A DNA stretch of 64,000 bases from assembly GCF_014699135.1 (NCBI RefSeq), contig NZ_JACOFT010000003.1, positions 186,001 to 250,000 on the forward strand, in the 5' to 3' direction. The stretch is from Cognatundibacterium aquatile (lineage in GTDB: Bacteria > Pseudomonadota > Gammaproteobacteria > Burkholderiales > Burkholderiaceae_D). Numbering within the stretch: the first letter of the stretch is position 1; each line of letters begins with the position of its first letter. Shown here piece by piece: positions 40,210-48,667 of this stretch. Under the pieces are notes generated by a model. It saw only the letters and a program-made list of their open reading frames with translations, was not told where the DNA came from and did not search any database. Position numbers and translations under genes: made by a program.

Positions 40210-41856
40210 ATGAATATTACGCTGACACCGGAATGGTTATCCCTGTTAGAACATCAAAAGCGCCTGGAGAAGACGCATTTACGCGATCTGTTTGCACAGG
40301 ATAGCCAGCGATTTCAGCGTTTTTCATCAGAGCTGGAAGGCTTGCTGGTCGATTATTCCAAGCAACGTCTGGATCAGCCTGCGCTCGATAGCCTGATGGC
40401 ATTGGCGCGTTTAGCCGATGTCGAAGGCTGGCGAGATCGCATGTTTTCCGGTGAAAAAATCAACATCAGCGAAGACCGCGCTGTGTTGCACACCGCCTTG
40501 CGCCACATGGATTACAAGGCGTTTCCGGCAGTCGACAATGATGTGATGCCGCAAGTGCGTGCAGTGCGCAAACAGATGCGCGACATTGTTGAACGTGTGC
40601 GCAGCGGTTTATGGCGTGGCTTTAAAGGCGATGCGATACAGAATATTGTGAATATCGGTATCGGTGGTTCCGATCTGGGCCCCAAGCTGGCAACCCGTGC
40701 GTTGTCAGCATTGCAGCATCCGCATCTGAAATTTTATTACGTGTCGAATCTCGACAGTGCGCATCTGGCACCTTTACTCGAAGAGCTTGATCCGCGCACG
40801 ACGCTGTTTGTTGTGGCATCCAAAACGTTCACCACGCAGGAAACCAGTATTAATGCGCATACCGCACGTACCTGGCTGATGGCAGCCGCAATGGAGGAAT
40901 GGGCGATTGCCAAGCACTTTATTGCGGTCACTTCCAGCCCGGTCAAAGCGCATGAGTTCGGCATCCCCGATAGCAATATCCTTGAAATCTGGGATTGGGT
41001 CGGCGGTCGTTATTCTTTGTGGTCGGCCGTGGGATTATCGGTGGCGCTGGCGATAGGCATGAATGGTTTTGAGCGCCTGCTGATGGGGGCGGAAGCGATG
41101 GATACCCATTTCAGAACGACGCCGCTGGAACAAAATCTACCAGTCCTGATGGCGCTGATTTCGATCTGGAATACCAATTTCCTCGGCGCTGAAACCACAG
41201 CGATATTGCCGTACAACGAATCTATGCGCCATCTTCCGGCATTTTTACAGCAATTGGAAATGGAGTCGAATGGCAAAGCGGTTGATCGTGATGGTCAGGC
41301 GTTAACTTGTCATGCCAACCCCATCGTCTGGGGCGAGATTGGTGTGAACGGGCAACATGCTTTCTTCCAGTTATTGCATCAGGGAGGTTGGTTGATTCCT
41401 TGCGATTTTGTGGTGGCCGCTTCCAGTGATTTCCCTTTACCCGGCCATCAGGCGCCATTGCTGGCGAATTGTCTGGCACAAAGCGCGGCACTGGCATTTG
41501 GTAAAACCGAGGCGCAGGCACGTGAAGAGTTGACGCAGGCAGGGCTGAGTGAGGTGCAGATTGCGAAACTGCTACCGCATAAAGTGTTTGCCGGTAATCA
41601 GCCTTCGACCACGATACTGATGCCCGGTCTTGATCCTTTCCAGCTTGGGATGCTGCTGGCGCTGTATGAGCATAAAGTTTTTGTGCAGGGCGTAATCTGG
41701 AGCATTAATTCATTCGACCAATGGGGGGTTGAATTAGGTAAACAACTGGCGAACCGCTTGTTGCCGGCGATTTTAGGCGATCAGTCGAATGATGCACAGT
41801 TGGATACATCGACCAGCGGCCTGATTGCGTATTTCCGCCGCTACGGGCACGTCTGA
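40210..41856 (+). CDS. pgi: Glucose-6-phosphate isomerase
   Basis: Pgi interconverts glucose-6-phosphate and fructose-6-phosphate. The 548-residue protein has the expected length. The phosphate site is NIGIGGSDLGPKLATRAL, the sugar site is DWVGGRYSLWSAVGL, the catalytic Glu stands in MESNGKAVDRDG, and the C-terminal family signature WSINSFDQWGVELGK carries the last active-site Lys. It follows rsmA by 56 bases on the same strand and could be read from the lptD transcript or its own promoter. The 210 bases after it hold no terminator that I can identify. Confidence 0.97.
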   Translation: MNITLTPEWLSLLEHQKRLEKTHLRDLFAQDSQRFQRFSSELEGLLVDYSKQRLDQPALDSLMALARLADVEGWRDRMFSGEKINISEDRAVLHTALRHMDYKAFPAVDNDVMPQVRAVRKQMRDIVERVRSGLWRGFKGDAIQNIVNIGIGGSDLGPKLATRALSALQHPHLKFYYVSNLDSAHLAPLLEELDPRTTLFVVASKTFTTQETSINAHTARTWLMAAAMEEWAIAKHFIAVTSSPVKAHEFGIPDSNILEIWDWVGGRYSLWSAVGLSVALAIGMNGFERLLMGAEAMDTHFRTTPLEQNLPVLMALISIWNTNFLGAETTAILPYNESMRHLPAFLQQLEMESNGKAVDRDGQALTCHANPIVWGEIGVNGQHAFFQLLHQGGWLIPCDFVVAASSDFPLPGHQAPLLANCLAQSAALAFGKTEAQAREELTQAGLSEVQIAKLLPHKVFAGNQPSTTILMPGLDPFQLGMLLALYEHKVFVQGVIWSINSFDQWGVELGKQLANRLLPAILGDQSNDAQLDTSTSGLIAYFRRYGHV

Positions 41857-42009
41857 TTGTTGGCGTGCATTAGCGACATTGCTGTTAGCGAATTGGTTCA
41901 GTGCCTGATGCCGGGCTATCGTCTTACTGTTCATAAATCACGTCCAGGCATTAAAGGTTAAATAATGAAAAATACTTAATCAATGAATAATTGATTCAAG
42001 GAAACTTCA

Positions 42010-42039
42010 TTGACCTCACAGGTCTTTTGTTGCTATAAA
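42010..42039 (+). promoter_or_regulatory. Sigma-70 promoter for the small membrane-protein gene
   Basis: TTGACC and TATAAA are spaced by 18 bp, close to consensus in both boxes. The predicted start of transcription is about 24 bases before the small ORF. A short palindrome, GACCTCACAGGTC, overlaps the -35 and could be an operator. Confidence 0.65.
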
Positions 42040-42069
42040 GAAAGACTTTCTTTTGTCTGAGTTTTGCAC

Positions 42070-42195
42070 ATGTGGACGGCCATTTTTACCGGTTTATTAC
42101 TGCTGTTTATTCTGAGTATGCTGTTTCTGGCAAAAGCAATTAATCAGATGGTGAGTCGTCCGGACGAACAGGAAAAAGAACCTGAGCAAAGGTAG
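42070..42195 (+). CDS. 41-residue single-helix membrane protein, unknown
   Basis: This short frame encodes 41 residues: MWTAIFTGLLLLFILSMLFL forms one strong membrane helix, followed by AKAINQMVSRPDEQ and a Glu/Lys-rich tail (EKEPEQR). I do not recognise it. The composition is that of a real small membrane protein: hydrophobic helix, then a charged cytoplasmic tail. A near-consensus promoter lies just upstream and a strong terminator just downstream, so it looks like a complete one-gene unit. A classical ribosome site is missing, which is the main doubt. It stands alone between pgi and gloA; its partner is unknown. Confidence 0.6.
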   Translation: MWTAIFTGLLLLFILSMLFLAKAINQMVSRPDEQEKEPEQR

Positions 42196-42225
42196 CGGAA
42201 CCGCTGCTTGTTTTTTGACTCGCAT

Positions 42226-42277
42226 AAAAAAAGCGCAGAATCTCTGAAAAAAAAGCGCAGAATCTCTGCGCTTTTTT
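42226..42277 (+). terminator. Terminator with a duplicated left arm
   Basis: AAAAAGCGCAGA and TCTGCGCTTTTT pair perfectly around ATC and end in a T run at 42247-42277. It also works in reverse for gloA, whose stop is 45 bases away. The stretch just before it, 42226-42246, repeats the left arm and loop (GCGCAGAATCTCTG with its A run) but lacks the right arm, so it appears to be a tandem partial duplication. Confidence 0.88.
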
Positions 42278-42321
42278 ATTTGATCTGGTTCGTACAGCAA
42301 TAGGGCTTATTGCAGCGAACC

Positions 42322-42720
42322 TTACAGGCTAACCTCAGACATGCGCTGGATGAATTCAATTTTATAACCGTCAGGATCTTGTACAAACGCAATCACTGTA
42401 CTGCCACCTTTCACCGGGCCAGCTTCACGTGTCACATTGCCGCCGCGTGCTTTGACGGCTTCGCAGGCCGCATACGCGTCAGCGACAGCAATCGCAATGT
42501 GTCCATACGCGGTACCCATGTCGTACTGCTCAACACCGTAGTTATAAGTCAGTTCCAGTTCCGCATGCTCAGGGTTGCTGCCGTAACCGAGAAACGCCAG
42601 CGTGTACTTGTATTCAGGATTATCCGACTGGCGGAGTAATTTCATACCAAGAACTTCGGTATAAAAAGCGATAGATCGTTGTAAGTTACCGACGCGTAAC
42701 ATGGTGTGCAGAATGCGCAT
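42322..42720 (-). CDS. gloA: Lactoylglutathione lyase (glyoxalase I)
   Basis: GloA converts the methylglyoxal-glutathione adduct to S-lactoylglutathione; the short bacterial form normally uses nickel. The 132-residue product begins [20 protein letters not shown] with metal-ligand His5; [10 protein letters not shown] supplies a Glu, GHIAIAVAD the second His, and YKIEFIQ the last Glu. The ATG follows AAGGAAA; a frame extension of 15 codons upstream is rejected because it would read through the repeat box. Last gene of the glyQ-glyS-gmhB-plsC-ygjP-gloA run, though a G-tract element in front may give it its own control. Confidence 0.96.
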   Translation of the reverse strand: MRILHTMLRVGNLQRSIAFYTEVLGMKLLRQSDNPEYKYTLAFLGYGSNPEHAELELTYNYGVEQYDMGTAYGHIAIAVADAYAACEAVKARGGNVTREAGPVKGGSTVIAFVQDPDGYKIEFIQRMSEVSL

Positions 42721-42734
42721 GTGTTTTCCTTTAT

Positions 42735-42817
42735 ATACTGGGGGGAGTAAATCAAATTTATTCAAAAAGTCTTAGTGTTGATGCGGATAAAAGGGGGAAT
42801 ATTCAGGATACTCCCCC
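42735..42817. repeat. G-tract box cluster related to the 78-bp element, copy 2
   Basis: Three boxes lie here: ATACTGGGGGGAGTAA (42735-42750), GGGGGAATAT (42793-42802) and ATACTCCCCC (42808-42817). The first and last are the same boxes that end the other two copies, but they point in the opposite arrangement. The last two can form a hairpin with one mismatch. The cluster fills the gap between the YgjP-like gene and gloA, 15 bases from the gloA ATG. Confidence 0.7.
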
Positions 42818-42822
42818 ATTTT

Positions 42823-43743
42823 TCAAAAATCAGGCAGATCCGCGCTAGCGTGTTGGCGCAACTGATGGCGGGCAATTTCGAAGTCAGGGAAGACCGATTG
42901 TACCGTCGCCCAGAAGCGCGGACTATGGTTCATTTCCCGCAAATGCGCGAGCTCATGTGCGACCACATAATCAATAATCTGCGGCGAAAAATGGATCAGT
43001 CGCCAGTTCAGCCGTATCTTGCCTTGCGATGTGCATGATCCCCAGCGTGTCGTTGCTGCCGATAAGGCCATGCTGTGATAACGGACATTCAACTTCTCGG
43101 CGAAGATGGGTAAGCGCTGATTAAATTCGCGTCTGGCTTCTTGCTGCAACCACGCCTGCACCCGGTCTTTCAATTGCTGCTCGCTCGCGTCATGGGGCAG
43201 GCTGATTATCAGCTCGCTGGCATCGTGCCGGAAATGCGTATCGCTGGCAGAGGCCGGTGTGATGCGTAAGGTAATCTCATTGCCCAGGTAGGGCAGCCTG
43301 GCACCATCACACCATTGCATTACCGGTCGGGCGCGACGTGCTGTCAGCTCGCGCCGCTCTGCCAGTTTGCGCAATATCCAGGTTTGTTTTTCATGAATGG
43401 CTTTTTCAATGTCCGCAAGTGTGACCCAGCGTGGCGCGGTGATGCGCAGGCCATCTTCGTTAATCAGGAAGCCTATGCTGCGTCGCTTCGATCTTTGCAA
43501 CTGATATGTCAGCCAAGTTCCTTGCAACTGTATGCGTCGCAGATCACCTGTTCGCCGCTCAATGTCGGTCTCTGCCGAAGGTAGCTGAGGTGGCGGTTGT
43601 AAGGTCGCAGGTGGTTGTGCTGTCTGGCTGCCAGGTTGTGGTGTCGGCGAACGCAGACGTTCCGACACCAGAAAGTCACTGAATAAATCCAGTTGCAAGG
43701 CGCGTTGTATCGCTTTACCTAAAGATGGGAGCGGGGATTTCAT
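42823..43743 (-). CDS. YgjP-like metallopeptidase-domain protein (M48/DUF45)
   Basis: This is a 306-residue protein with the zinc-protease motif HELAHLREMNHSPRFW near the C-terminus: HExxH plus a third ligand His. The region from about 75 to 295, with TRWGSCTSQGKIRLNWRL before the HExxH, is the YgjP/DUF45 domain found in bacterial proteins of unproven function and in the SprT/Wss1-like fold. The first 70 residues are Pro/Gln-rich and probably disordered. It lies between plsC and gloA on the same strand. Substrate is unknown. Confidence 0.9.
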   Translation of the reverse strand: MKSPLPSLGKAIQRALQLDLFSDFLVSERLRSPTPQPGSQTAQPPATLQPPPQLPSAETDIERRTGDLRRIQLQGTWLTYQLQRSKRRSIGFLINEDGLRITAPRWVTLADIEKAIHEKQTWILRKLAERRELTARRARPVMQWCDGARLPYLGNEITLRITPASASDTHFRHDASELIISLPHDASEQQLKDRVQAWLQQEARREFNQRLPIFAEKLNVRYHSMALSAATTRWGSCTSQGKIRLNWRLIHFSPQIIDYVVAHELAHLREMNHSPRFWATVQSVFPDFEIARHQLRQHASADLPDF

Positions 43744-43914
43744 TTCAACCGAGACACACTGAGTACACTGAACTTGTTTTGCACGCTTTTATCCGGAACA
43801 ACAAAAAAGAGATTAGCCAGTGCGCAATGTATACCAAGTTGAAAAAGTCCGCAGAAGTCGCCAGAAGTGGCGGCCGGTGGCGAGCCATATTGAATACCGT
43901 CGCCCGTGATACCG

Positions 43915-43943
43915 CGCCTGCCGATATATTCTGACGGCAGGCG
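43915..43943 (-). terminator. Hairpin downstream of plsC
   Basis: CGCCTGCCG and CGGCAGGCG pair perfectly over 9 bp with an 11-base loop, 10 bases beyond the plsC stop. There is no T run on either side, so it may be an mRNA-stabilising or Rho-linked structure and not a true terminator. The remaining 170 bases before the YgjP-like gene hold no convincing ORF. Confidence 0.45.
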
Positions 43944-43953
43944 AGGCTGGTAT

Positions 43954-44715
43954 TTATTTCTGTTCGCTTTTATACACGTCAGGCGAAATCACGCGCATTT
44001 CTGCTTCTATCCAGGTTTCGACTTTTTGCATCAGTTCTGCTGCTGTGCAGCCATCCGGTGAGATCGGTTTCCCTACCGATACTGTGATCAGGCCGGGTTT
44101 TTTGATAAACGAATTTTTCGGCCAGCATTCACCTGAGTTCAATGCGATCGGAACTACTGGCGTATTGGTTTCTACCGCCAGACGGGCGCCACCACCTTTG
44201 TACGAGCCTTTTTTACCGACTGGAATACGGGTGCCTTCAGGGAACATAATGATCCACTGACCATCTGCCAGACGTTTCTTGCCCGTGCTGACGACCTGCG
44301 CAAACGCATCTTTACCTTTTTTTCTGTCGATAGGAATCATGCGCAACATGGAAATGGCCCAGCCAAAAAACGGGATATACGTAATCTCTTTTTTGAAGAC
44401 AAAGACCAATGGTCTCGGTGTTGCCATCAGCAGAAAAATAGTTTCCCATGCCGACTGATGTTTAGACAAAATAATCGCTGGCGCATCCGGCAAATTTTCA
44501 TAACCTTTGAATTCGTAGCGGATACCGCAAACGACTCTGGCGGCCCACACCACAAAGACATTCCAGCGCGCTGTAATGTAGTAACGCTGGTTATACGGCA
44601 GAAATGCGAACAACATGCTGATTGGCGACCAGATCACCGTGATAGCAATCATCAGCAACATGAAAATAAAAGAGCGGATAAAAAGAATAGCGCGATACAT
44701 GAGATTTCCGTTCAT
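43954..44715 (-). CDS. plsC: 1-acyl-sn-glycerol-3-phosphate acyltransferase
   Basis: PlsC acylates lysophosphatidic acid to phosphatidic acid in the inner membrane. The 253 residues have an N-terminal helix (about 8-38), the first acyltransferase motif SKHQSAWETIFL and the third motif MFPEGTRIPVG. The catalytic motif here is His-x4-Glu and not the more common His-x4-Asp. Start at Met1 or Met6. It lies between gmhB and the YgjP-like gene in a conserved betaproteobacterial order. Confidence 0.92.
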   Translation of the reverse strand: MNGNLMYRAILFIRSFIFMLLMIAITVIWSPISMLFAFLPYNQRYYITARWNVFVVWAARVVCGIRYEFKGYENLPDAPAIILSKHQSAWETIFLLMATPRPLVFVFKKEITYIPFFGWAISMLRMIPIDRKKGKDAFAQVVSTGKKRLADGQWIIMFPEGTRIPVGKKGSYKGGGARLAVETNTPVVPIALNSGECWPKNSFIKKPGLITVSVGKPISPDGCTAAELMQKVETWIEAEMRVISPDVYKSEQK

Positions 44716-44732
44716 TACGACTGACAGCAGAG

Positions 44733-45308
44733 TCAGATCGCAATATTAATGTCAGTTTTGATATCAGCCTGATTTGAAGCAAGCAAATTATCGACCATGG
44801 TTGCGAGGTCGGGATGAATTTGTGTGCCCGGTGGCAGCCCGCCTTTTTCCTGCGTTTTCTGGCCTTTACCCGTCAGCACCAGATGGGGAATGCAGCCGAC
44901 CACAAAGCCGGATTGCAGATCGCGTAAAGAGTCACCGATGGTATGCACGCCTCTCAGATTGACTTCATAGCGGCGGGAGATTTCCTGCAACATTCCTGGT
45001 TTAGGTTTGCGGCAATCGCAATTTTCATCGGCCATGTGCGGGCAAAAAAAGACCGCATCAATCGTTGCCCCGACTTGTTGTGCTGCCGCATGCATCTTCT
45101 GGTGAATTGCATTGAGTGTGGCCATATCAAACAACTTACGCCCTATGCCAGACTGATTGGTTGCCACCACCACGCGATAACCCGCCTGATTCAGGCGTGC
45201 GATCGCTTGCAGCGAACCGGGGATAGGCACCCATTCATCCGGCGACTTGATGAAGGCATCGGAATCATGATTGATGACGCCATCGCGGTCGAGAATAATG
45301 AGTTTCAT
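44733..45308 (-). CDS. gmhB: D-glycero-beta-D-manno-heptose 1,7-bisphosphate 7-phosphatase
   Basis: GmhB removes the C7 phosphate in the ADP-heptose branch of LPS inner-core synthesis. The 191-residue HAD phosphatase has motif I LILDRDGVINHDSD, motif II VVATNQSGIGR, a zinc-binding set CPHMADENCDCRKPKPG and motif IV IGDSLRDLQSG. The ATG with AAGGAT in front was preferred over one seven codons upstream that runs to within 3 bases of glyS. Same-strand neighbours glyS and plsC suggest co-transcription. Confidence 0.95.
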   Translation of the reverse strand: MKLIILDRDGVINHDSDAFIKSPDEWVPIPGSLQAIARLNQAGYRVVVATNQSGIGRKLFDMATLNAIHQKMHAAAQQVGATIDAVFFCPHMADENCDCRKPKPGMLQEISRRYEVNLRGVHTIGDSLRDLQSGFVVGCIPHLVLTGKGQKTQEKGGLPPGTQIHPDLATMVDNLLASNQADIKTDINIAI

Positions 45309-45331
45309 CGGCAAATCCTTAGACGTCATTC

Positions 45332-47416
45332 TTAAGCAGCGAGTTTAGAAATATCAGCAACCTGATTCAGCATGCCGTGCAGACTGGATAGCAGTGCTAA
45401 ACGATTATTCCGCAACGCTGGGTCTTCAGCGTTTACCATCACGTCATTAAAGAAGCTGTCGACTTCAGCGCGCAAAGCGGCCAGTGTTTTCAGCGCAGCA
45501 GTAAAATCGCCTTTGGCAAAGGCAGCATCAACTTGTGGTTTCACATCAGCCATTGCTTTTGCCAGCGCCTGCTCAGCCGCTTCCTGCAATAGGGCTGCAT
45601 TCACTGCACCCGGAGTGCCTTCGGCTTTTTTCAGGATATTGGTGATACGTTTATTCGCAGCGGCCAGCGAGACTGATTCCGGCAAAGCTGCGAATGCCTG
45701 AACTGCCTGCAAACGTTCGACGATGTTGTCCAGCGTATCCGGATTTTGCGCGACGACGGCTTCAACTTCATTTTGCGCAAAGCCACGTTCACGTAATTGG
45801 CCACGCAAACGGTCGAACAGGAAATTCAAGACATCGGCGCTCGGATCTTTGAACTGGCTATTGCCGGCAAATAAAGCGACTGCGTCCGCCAGTAAGGCAG
45901 ATAAAGACAAGGGCAAACGTTTCTCAACCAGCATGCGCAAAACACCCAAGGCATGACGACGCAGCGCAAACGGATCACGGTCGCCGGTTGGTTGCAGACC
46001 TATGCCCCAGATACCGACCAAGGTTTCCAGTTTGTCGGCCAGTGCAACGGCGGTGCCGGTTGCAGTTGCTGGCAATGTATCGCCTGAAAAACGCGGCTGA
46101 TAGTGTTCGGACGCTGCGGCAGCAACGTCGGCATGCTCGCCATCGTGCAGGGCGTAATAGGTGCCCATGATGCCTTGCAATTCAGGGAACTCACCGACCA
46201 TGTCGGTCAGCAGATCGGTTTTTGCCAGCAAGGCCGCACGTTCTGCCAGTGCAACATCGCTATGCAACGCTGCAGCGATTTTTCCGGCCAGTGTTTTGAC
46301 CCGTTCTGTGCGTTCGGCTTGCGAACCCAGCTTGTTGTGATACACCACATTCGCCAGCAGAGGCAGACGCGATGCCAGCGTTTTTTTCTTGTCTTGCTCA
46401 AAGAAAAATTTAGCATCCGACAAGCGTGGGCGCACCACGCGCTCATTGCCCTGGATGATGTGTTCCGGTGTTGCTGTTTCCAGATTCGAGACGATCAGAA
46501 AGCGTGAGCGCAGTTTGCCGTTGGCATCGGTCAGCGCAAAATATTTCTGATTGGTTTGCATCGTCAGAATCAGGCATTCCTGCGGAACTGCCAGAAATTC
46601 CTCTTCGAAATGGCATTCATAGACGACTGGCCATTCGACCAGCGCCGTGACTTCATCCAGCAGCGATTCCGGCATCAGCACCAGATCGTCGCCTGCCTTT
46701 GCCAACAGCGCGGTGCGGATTTGTTCTTTACGTTCGCTGACGCTGGCAATCACTTTGCCTTCGGTTTTCAGCGCAGCGGCGTAATCGTCGGCGTGGCTGA
46801 TACTGACTTCGCCAGCGGACAGGAAACGATGGCCTTTGGTGATGCGATCACTGCTCAGACCAAGCAAGGATAAAGGGATGATGTCCGCACCGTGCAGAGT
46901 GATGATTTTATGTACCGGACGTACAAAATGCACAGTATCGCCATCGGTACGCTGATAACTCATCACTTTAGGAATCGGTAATTTGCTGATCGATTCTTCT
47001 ATGGCAATTTGCAATGCTGGTGCCAGCGCGGAACCGGCTGCGGTATAGGTATAGAAAAAACTCTCTGCTTTACCGTCGGCCGCGCGCTCCAGATCGCTGA
47101 TTTGCAAATCAGCGAAACCCATCGCTGCGAGTTTCTTCGCCAGTGGTGCGGTTGGCTGACCTGCGGCATCCATGGCGACAGAAACCGGCAGCACTTTTTC
47201 GCGGATTTGTTTATCCGGCGATGTGGCGCGCACACGCGTGATGCTGACGGCCAGACGGCGCGGTGAAGCATAGCTGGTGGCGACGGAATCCGCTTCTAAG
47301 AAATCACGTGATTTCAAGCCATTGACGATGCCAGCGGCAAACGCTTCGCCGAGTTTCGCCAGCGCTTTGGGTGGCAGTTCTTCTGTAAATAATTCAACTA
47401 ACAGTGTTTGGTTCAT
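45332..47416 (-). CDS. glyS: Glycyl-tRNA synthetase beta subunit
   Basis: This is the tRNA-binding subunit of the heterotetrameric glycyl-tRNA synthetase. The 694-residue product begins [22 protein letters not shown], matching the family. It contains [24 protein letters not shown], the HD-like region ([32 protein letters not shown]) and a C-terminal anticodon-binding domain. The ATG after AGGAAAG was chosen; 12 codons of open frame upstream are ignored. It follows glyQ by about 70 bases on the same strand. Confidence 0.97.
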   Translation of the reverse strand: MNQTLLVELFTEELPPKALAKLGEAFAAGIVNGLKSRDFLEADSVATSYASPRRLAVSITRVRATSPDKQIREKVLPVSVAMDAAGQPTAPLAKKLAAMGFADLQISDLERAADGKAESFFYTYTAAGSALAPALQIAIEESISKLPIPKVMSYQRTDGDTVHFVRPVHKIITLHGADIIPLSLLGLSSDRITKGHRFLSAGEVSISHADDYAAALKTEGKVIASVSERKEQIRTALLAKAGDDLVLMPESLLDEVTALVEWPVVYECHFEEEFLAVPQECLILTMQTNQKYFALTDANGKLRSRFLIVSNLETATPEHIIQGNERVVRPRLSDAKFFFEQDKKKTLASRLPLLANVVYHNKLGSQAERTERVKTLAGKIAAALHSDVALAERAALLAKTDLLTDMVGEFPELQGIMGTYYALHDGEHADVAAAASEHYQPRFSGDTLPATATGTAVALADKLETLVGIWGIGLQPTGDRDPFALRRHALGVLRMLVEKRLPLSLSALLADAVALFAGNSQFKDPSADVLNFLFDRLRGQLRERGFAQNEVEAVVAQNPDTLDNIVERLQAVQAFAALPESVSLAAANKRITNILKKAEGTPGAVNAALLQEAAEQALAKAMADVKPQVDAAFAKGDFTAALKTLAALRAEVDSFFNDVMVNAEDPALRNNRLALLSSLHGMLNQVADISKLAA

Positions 47417-47486
47417 GTTTATCTTTCCTGCATACCGGTCAGCAACCGGCATCCGAAATTATGTAAGGCGTCTGCGCGTTCAGGTT

Positions 47487-48419
47487 TCAGGCGACAACAG
47501 GTTTATGCTTATCGTCAGCGGCGCACATCGGGAAACCGAGTGCTTCGCGCGATGCGTAATAGGCGGCGGCAACAGCGCGCGACAGATTACGGATGCGGCC
47601 AATATAGGCGGCACGCTCTGTCACCGAAATAGCCCCGCGCGCATCGAGCAGATTGAATGTGTGTGCGGCTTTCAGGATCATTTCGTAAGCAGGCAACGCC
47701 AGCGATTTCTCTGTTACTTCGAGCAGGCGCTTGGCTTCTGCTTCGTAGTTGGTGAACAGAGAAAACAGGAAATCGGTATTTGAATATTCAAAGTTGAAGG
47801 TCGATTGCTCAACTTCATTCTGATGGAAGACATCGCCGTAGGACAGGCGCACGGTTTTGCCGTTTTCTTCGCGTTCGGTCCAGACCAGATCATAGACATT
47901 TTCCACGCCTTGCAGATACATCGCCAGACGTTCGATACCGTAAGTGATTTCACCGAGGATAGGTTTGCAATCAATGCCGCCGACTTGCTGGAAGTAAGTG
48001 AATTGCGTGACTTCCATACCGTTGAGCCAGACTTCCCAGCCCAGTCCCCAGGCGCCCAGCGTCGGGTTTTCCCAGTCATCTTCAACAAAGCGGATGTCGT
48101 TTTGCTGTAAATCCAGCCCCAGCGCCTTGAGTGAGCCAAGATACAAATCGAGAATGTTTTCCGGTGCCGGTTTCAATACCACCTGATACTGATAATAGTG
48201 TTGCAGACGATTCGGATTTTCACCATAGCGACCATCTTTCGGACGGCGTGATGGCTGGACGTATGCTGCACGCCAGGGTTCAGGCCCGATCGCACGTAAG
48301 AAGGTGCCAGTGTGCGATGTTCCTGCACCGACTTCCATATCGTAAGGTTGCAACAAGGCGCAGCCTTGTTTGTCCCAGTAATCTTGTAATGTCAGGATGA
48401 TTTGTTGAAATGTGAGCAT
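47487..48419 (-). CDS. glyQ: Glycyl-tRNA synthetase alpha subunit
   Basis: GlyQ is the class II catalytic subunit that activates glycine. The 310-residue product starts [25 protein letters not shown] and has the class II motif 2 region [20 protein letters not shown] and the glycine-site stretch [23 protein letters not shown]. Length is standard. It is the first gene of the long minus-strand unit that ends with gloA. The 250 bases before it are shared with the divergent GGDEF-EAL gene. Confidence 0.97.
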   Translation of the reverse strand: MLTFQQIILTLQDYWDKQGCALLQPYDMEVGAGTSHTGTFLRAIGPEPWRAAYVQPSRRPKDGRYGENPNRLQHYYQYQVVLKPAPENILDLYLGSLKALGLDLQQNDIRFVEDDWENPTLGAWGLGWEVWLNGMEVTQFTYFQQVGGIDCKPILGEITYGIERLAMYLQGVENVYDLVWTEREENGKTVRLSYGDVFHQNEVEQSTFNFEYSNTDFLFSLFTNYEAEAKRLLEVTEKSLALPAYEMILKAAHTFNLLDARGAISVTERAAYIGRIRNLSRAVAAAYYASREALGFPMCAADDKHKPVVA

Positions 48420-48592
48420 CGTGCTGTCTGCCTTTATCGCAGCCTGGGCGGCGCGAGGAATAATGTTTGCTAAACCTTCGATTTTAACCTAGAAATGCGG
48501 GTAGTAATGTCATCCACTCAGACTAGGCGACACATTGCCGCAACGTGAAACGCCGTCGTGCTCACTTTTCGTTCTTCACATCAACGTTTATA

Positions 48593-48621
48593 TTGCGTTA
48601 ATGTTTTTAACAAGGTATAAA
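48593..48621 (+). promoter_or_regulatory. Sigma-70 promoter for the GGDEF-EAL gene
   Basis: TTGCGT and TATAAA are spaced by 17 bp, about 47 bases before the start codon. Both boxes match well, so this is the likely promoter of the c-di-GMP gene and the small ORF that follows it. Confidence 0.6.
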
Positions 48622-48667
48622 AATCTTCTCGCAGATTTCACGACGATTGAGGGGAGCGATGTAGCTG

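Noticed and set aside
43725-43934. 69-codon plus-strand frame between the YgjP-like gene and plsC
   Set aside because: Starts inside the YgjP-like gene in antisense, no family features, and ends within a hairpin; treated as chance.
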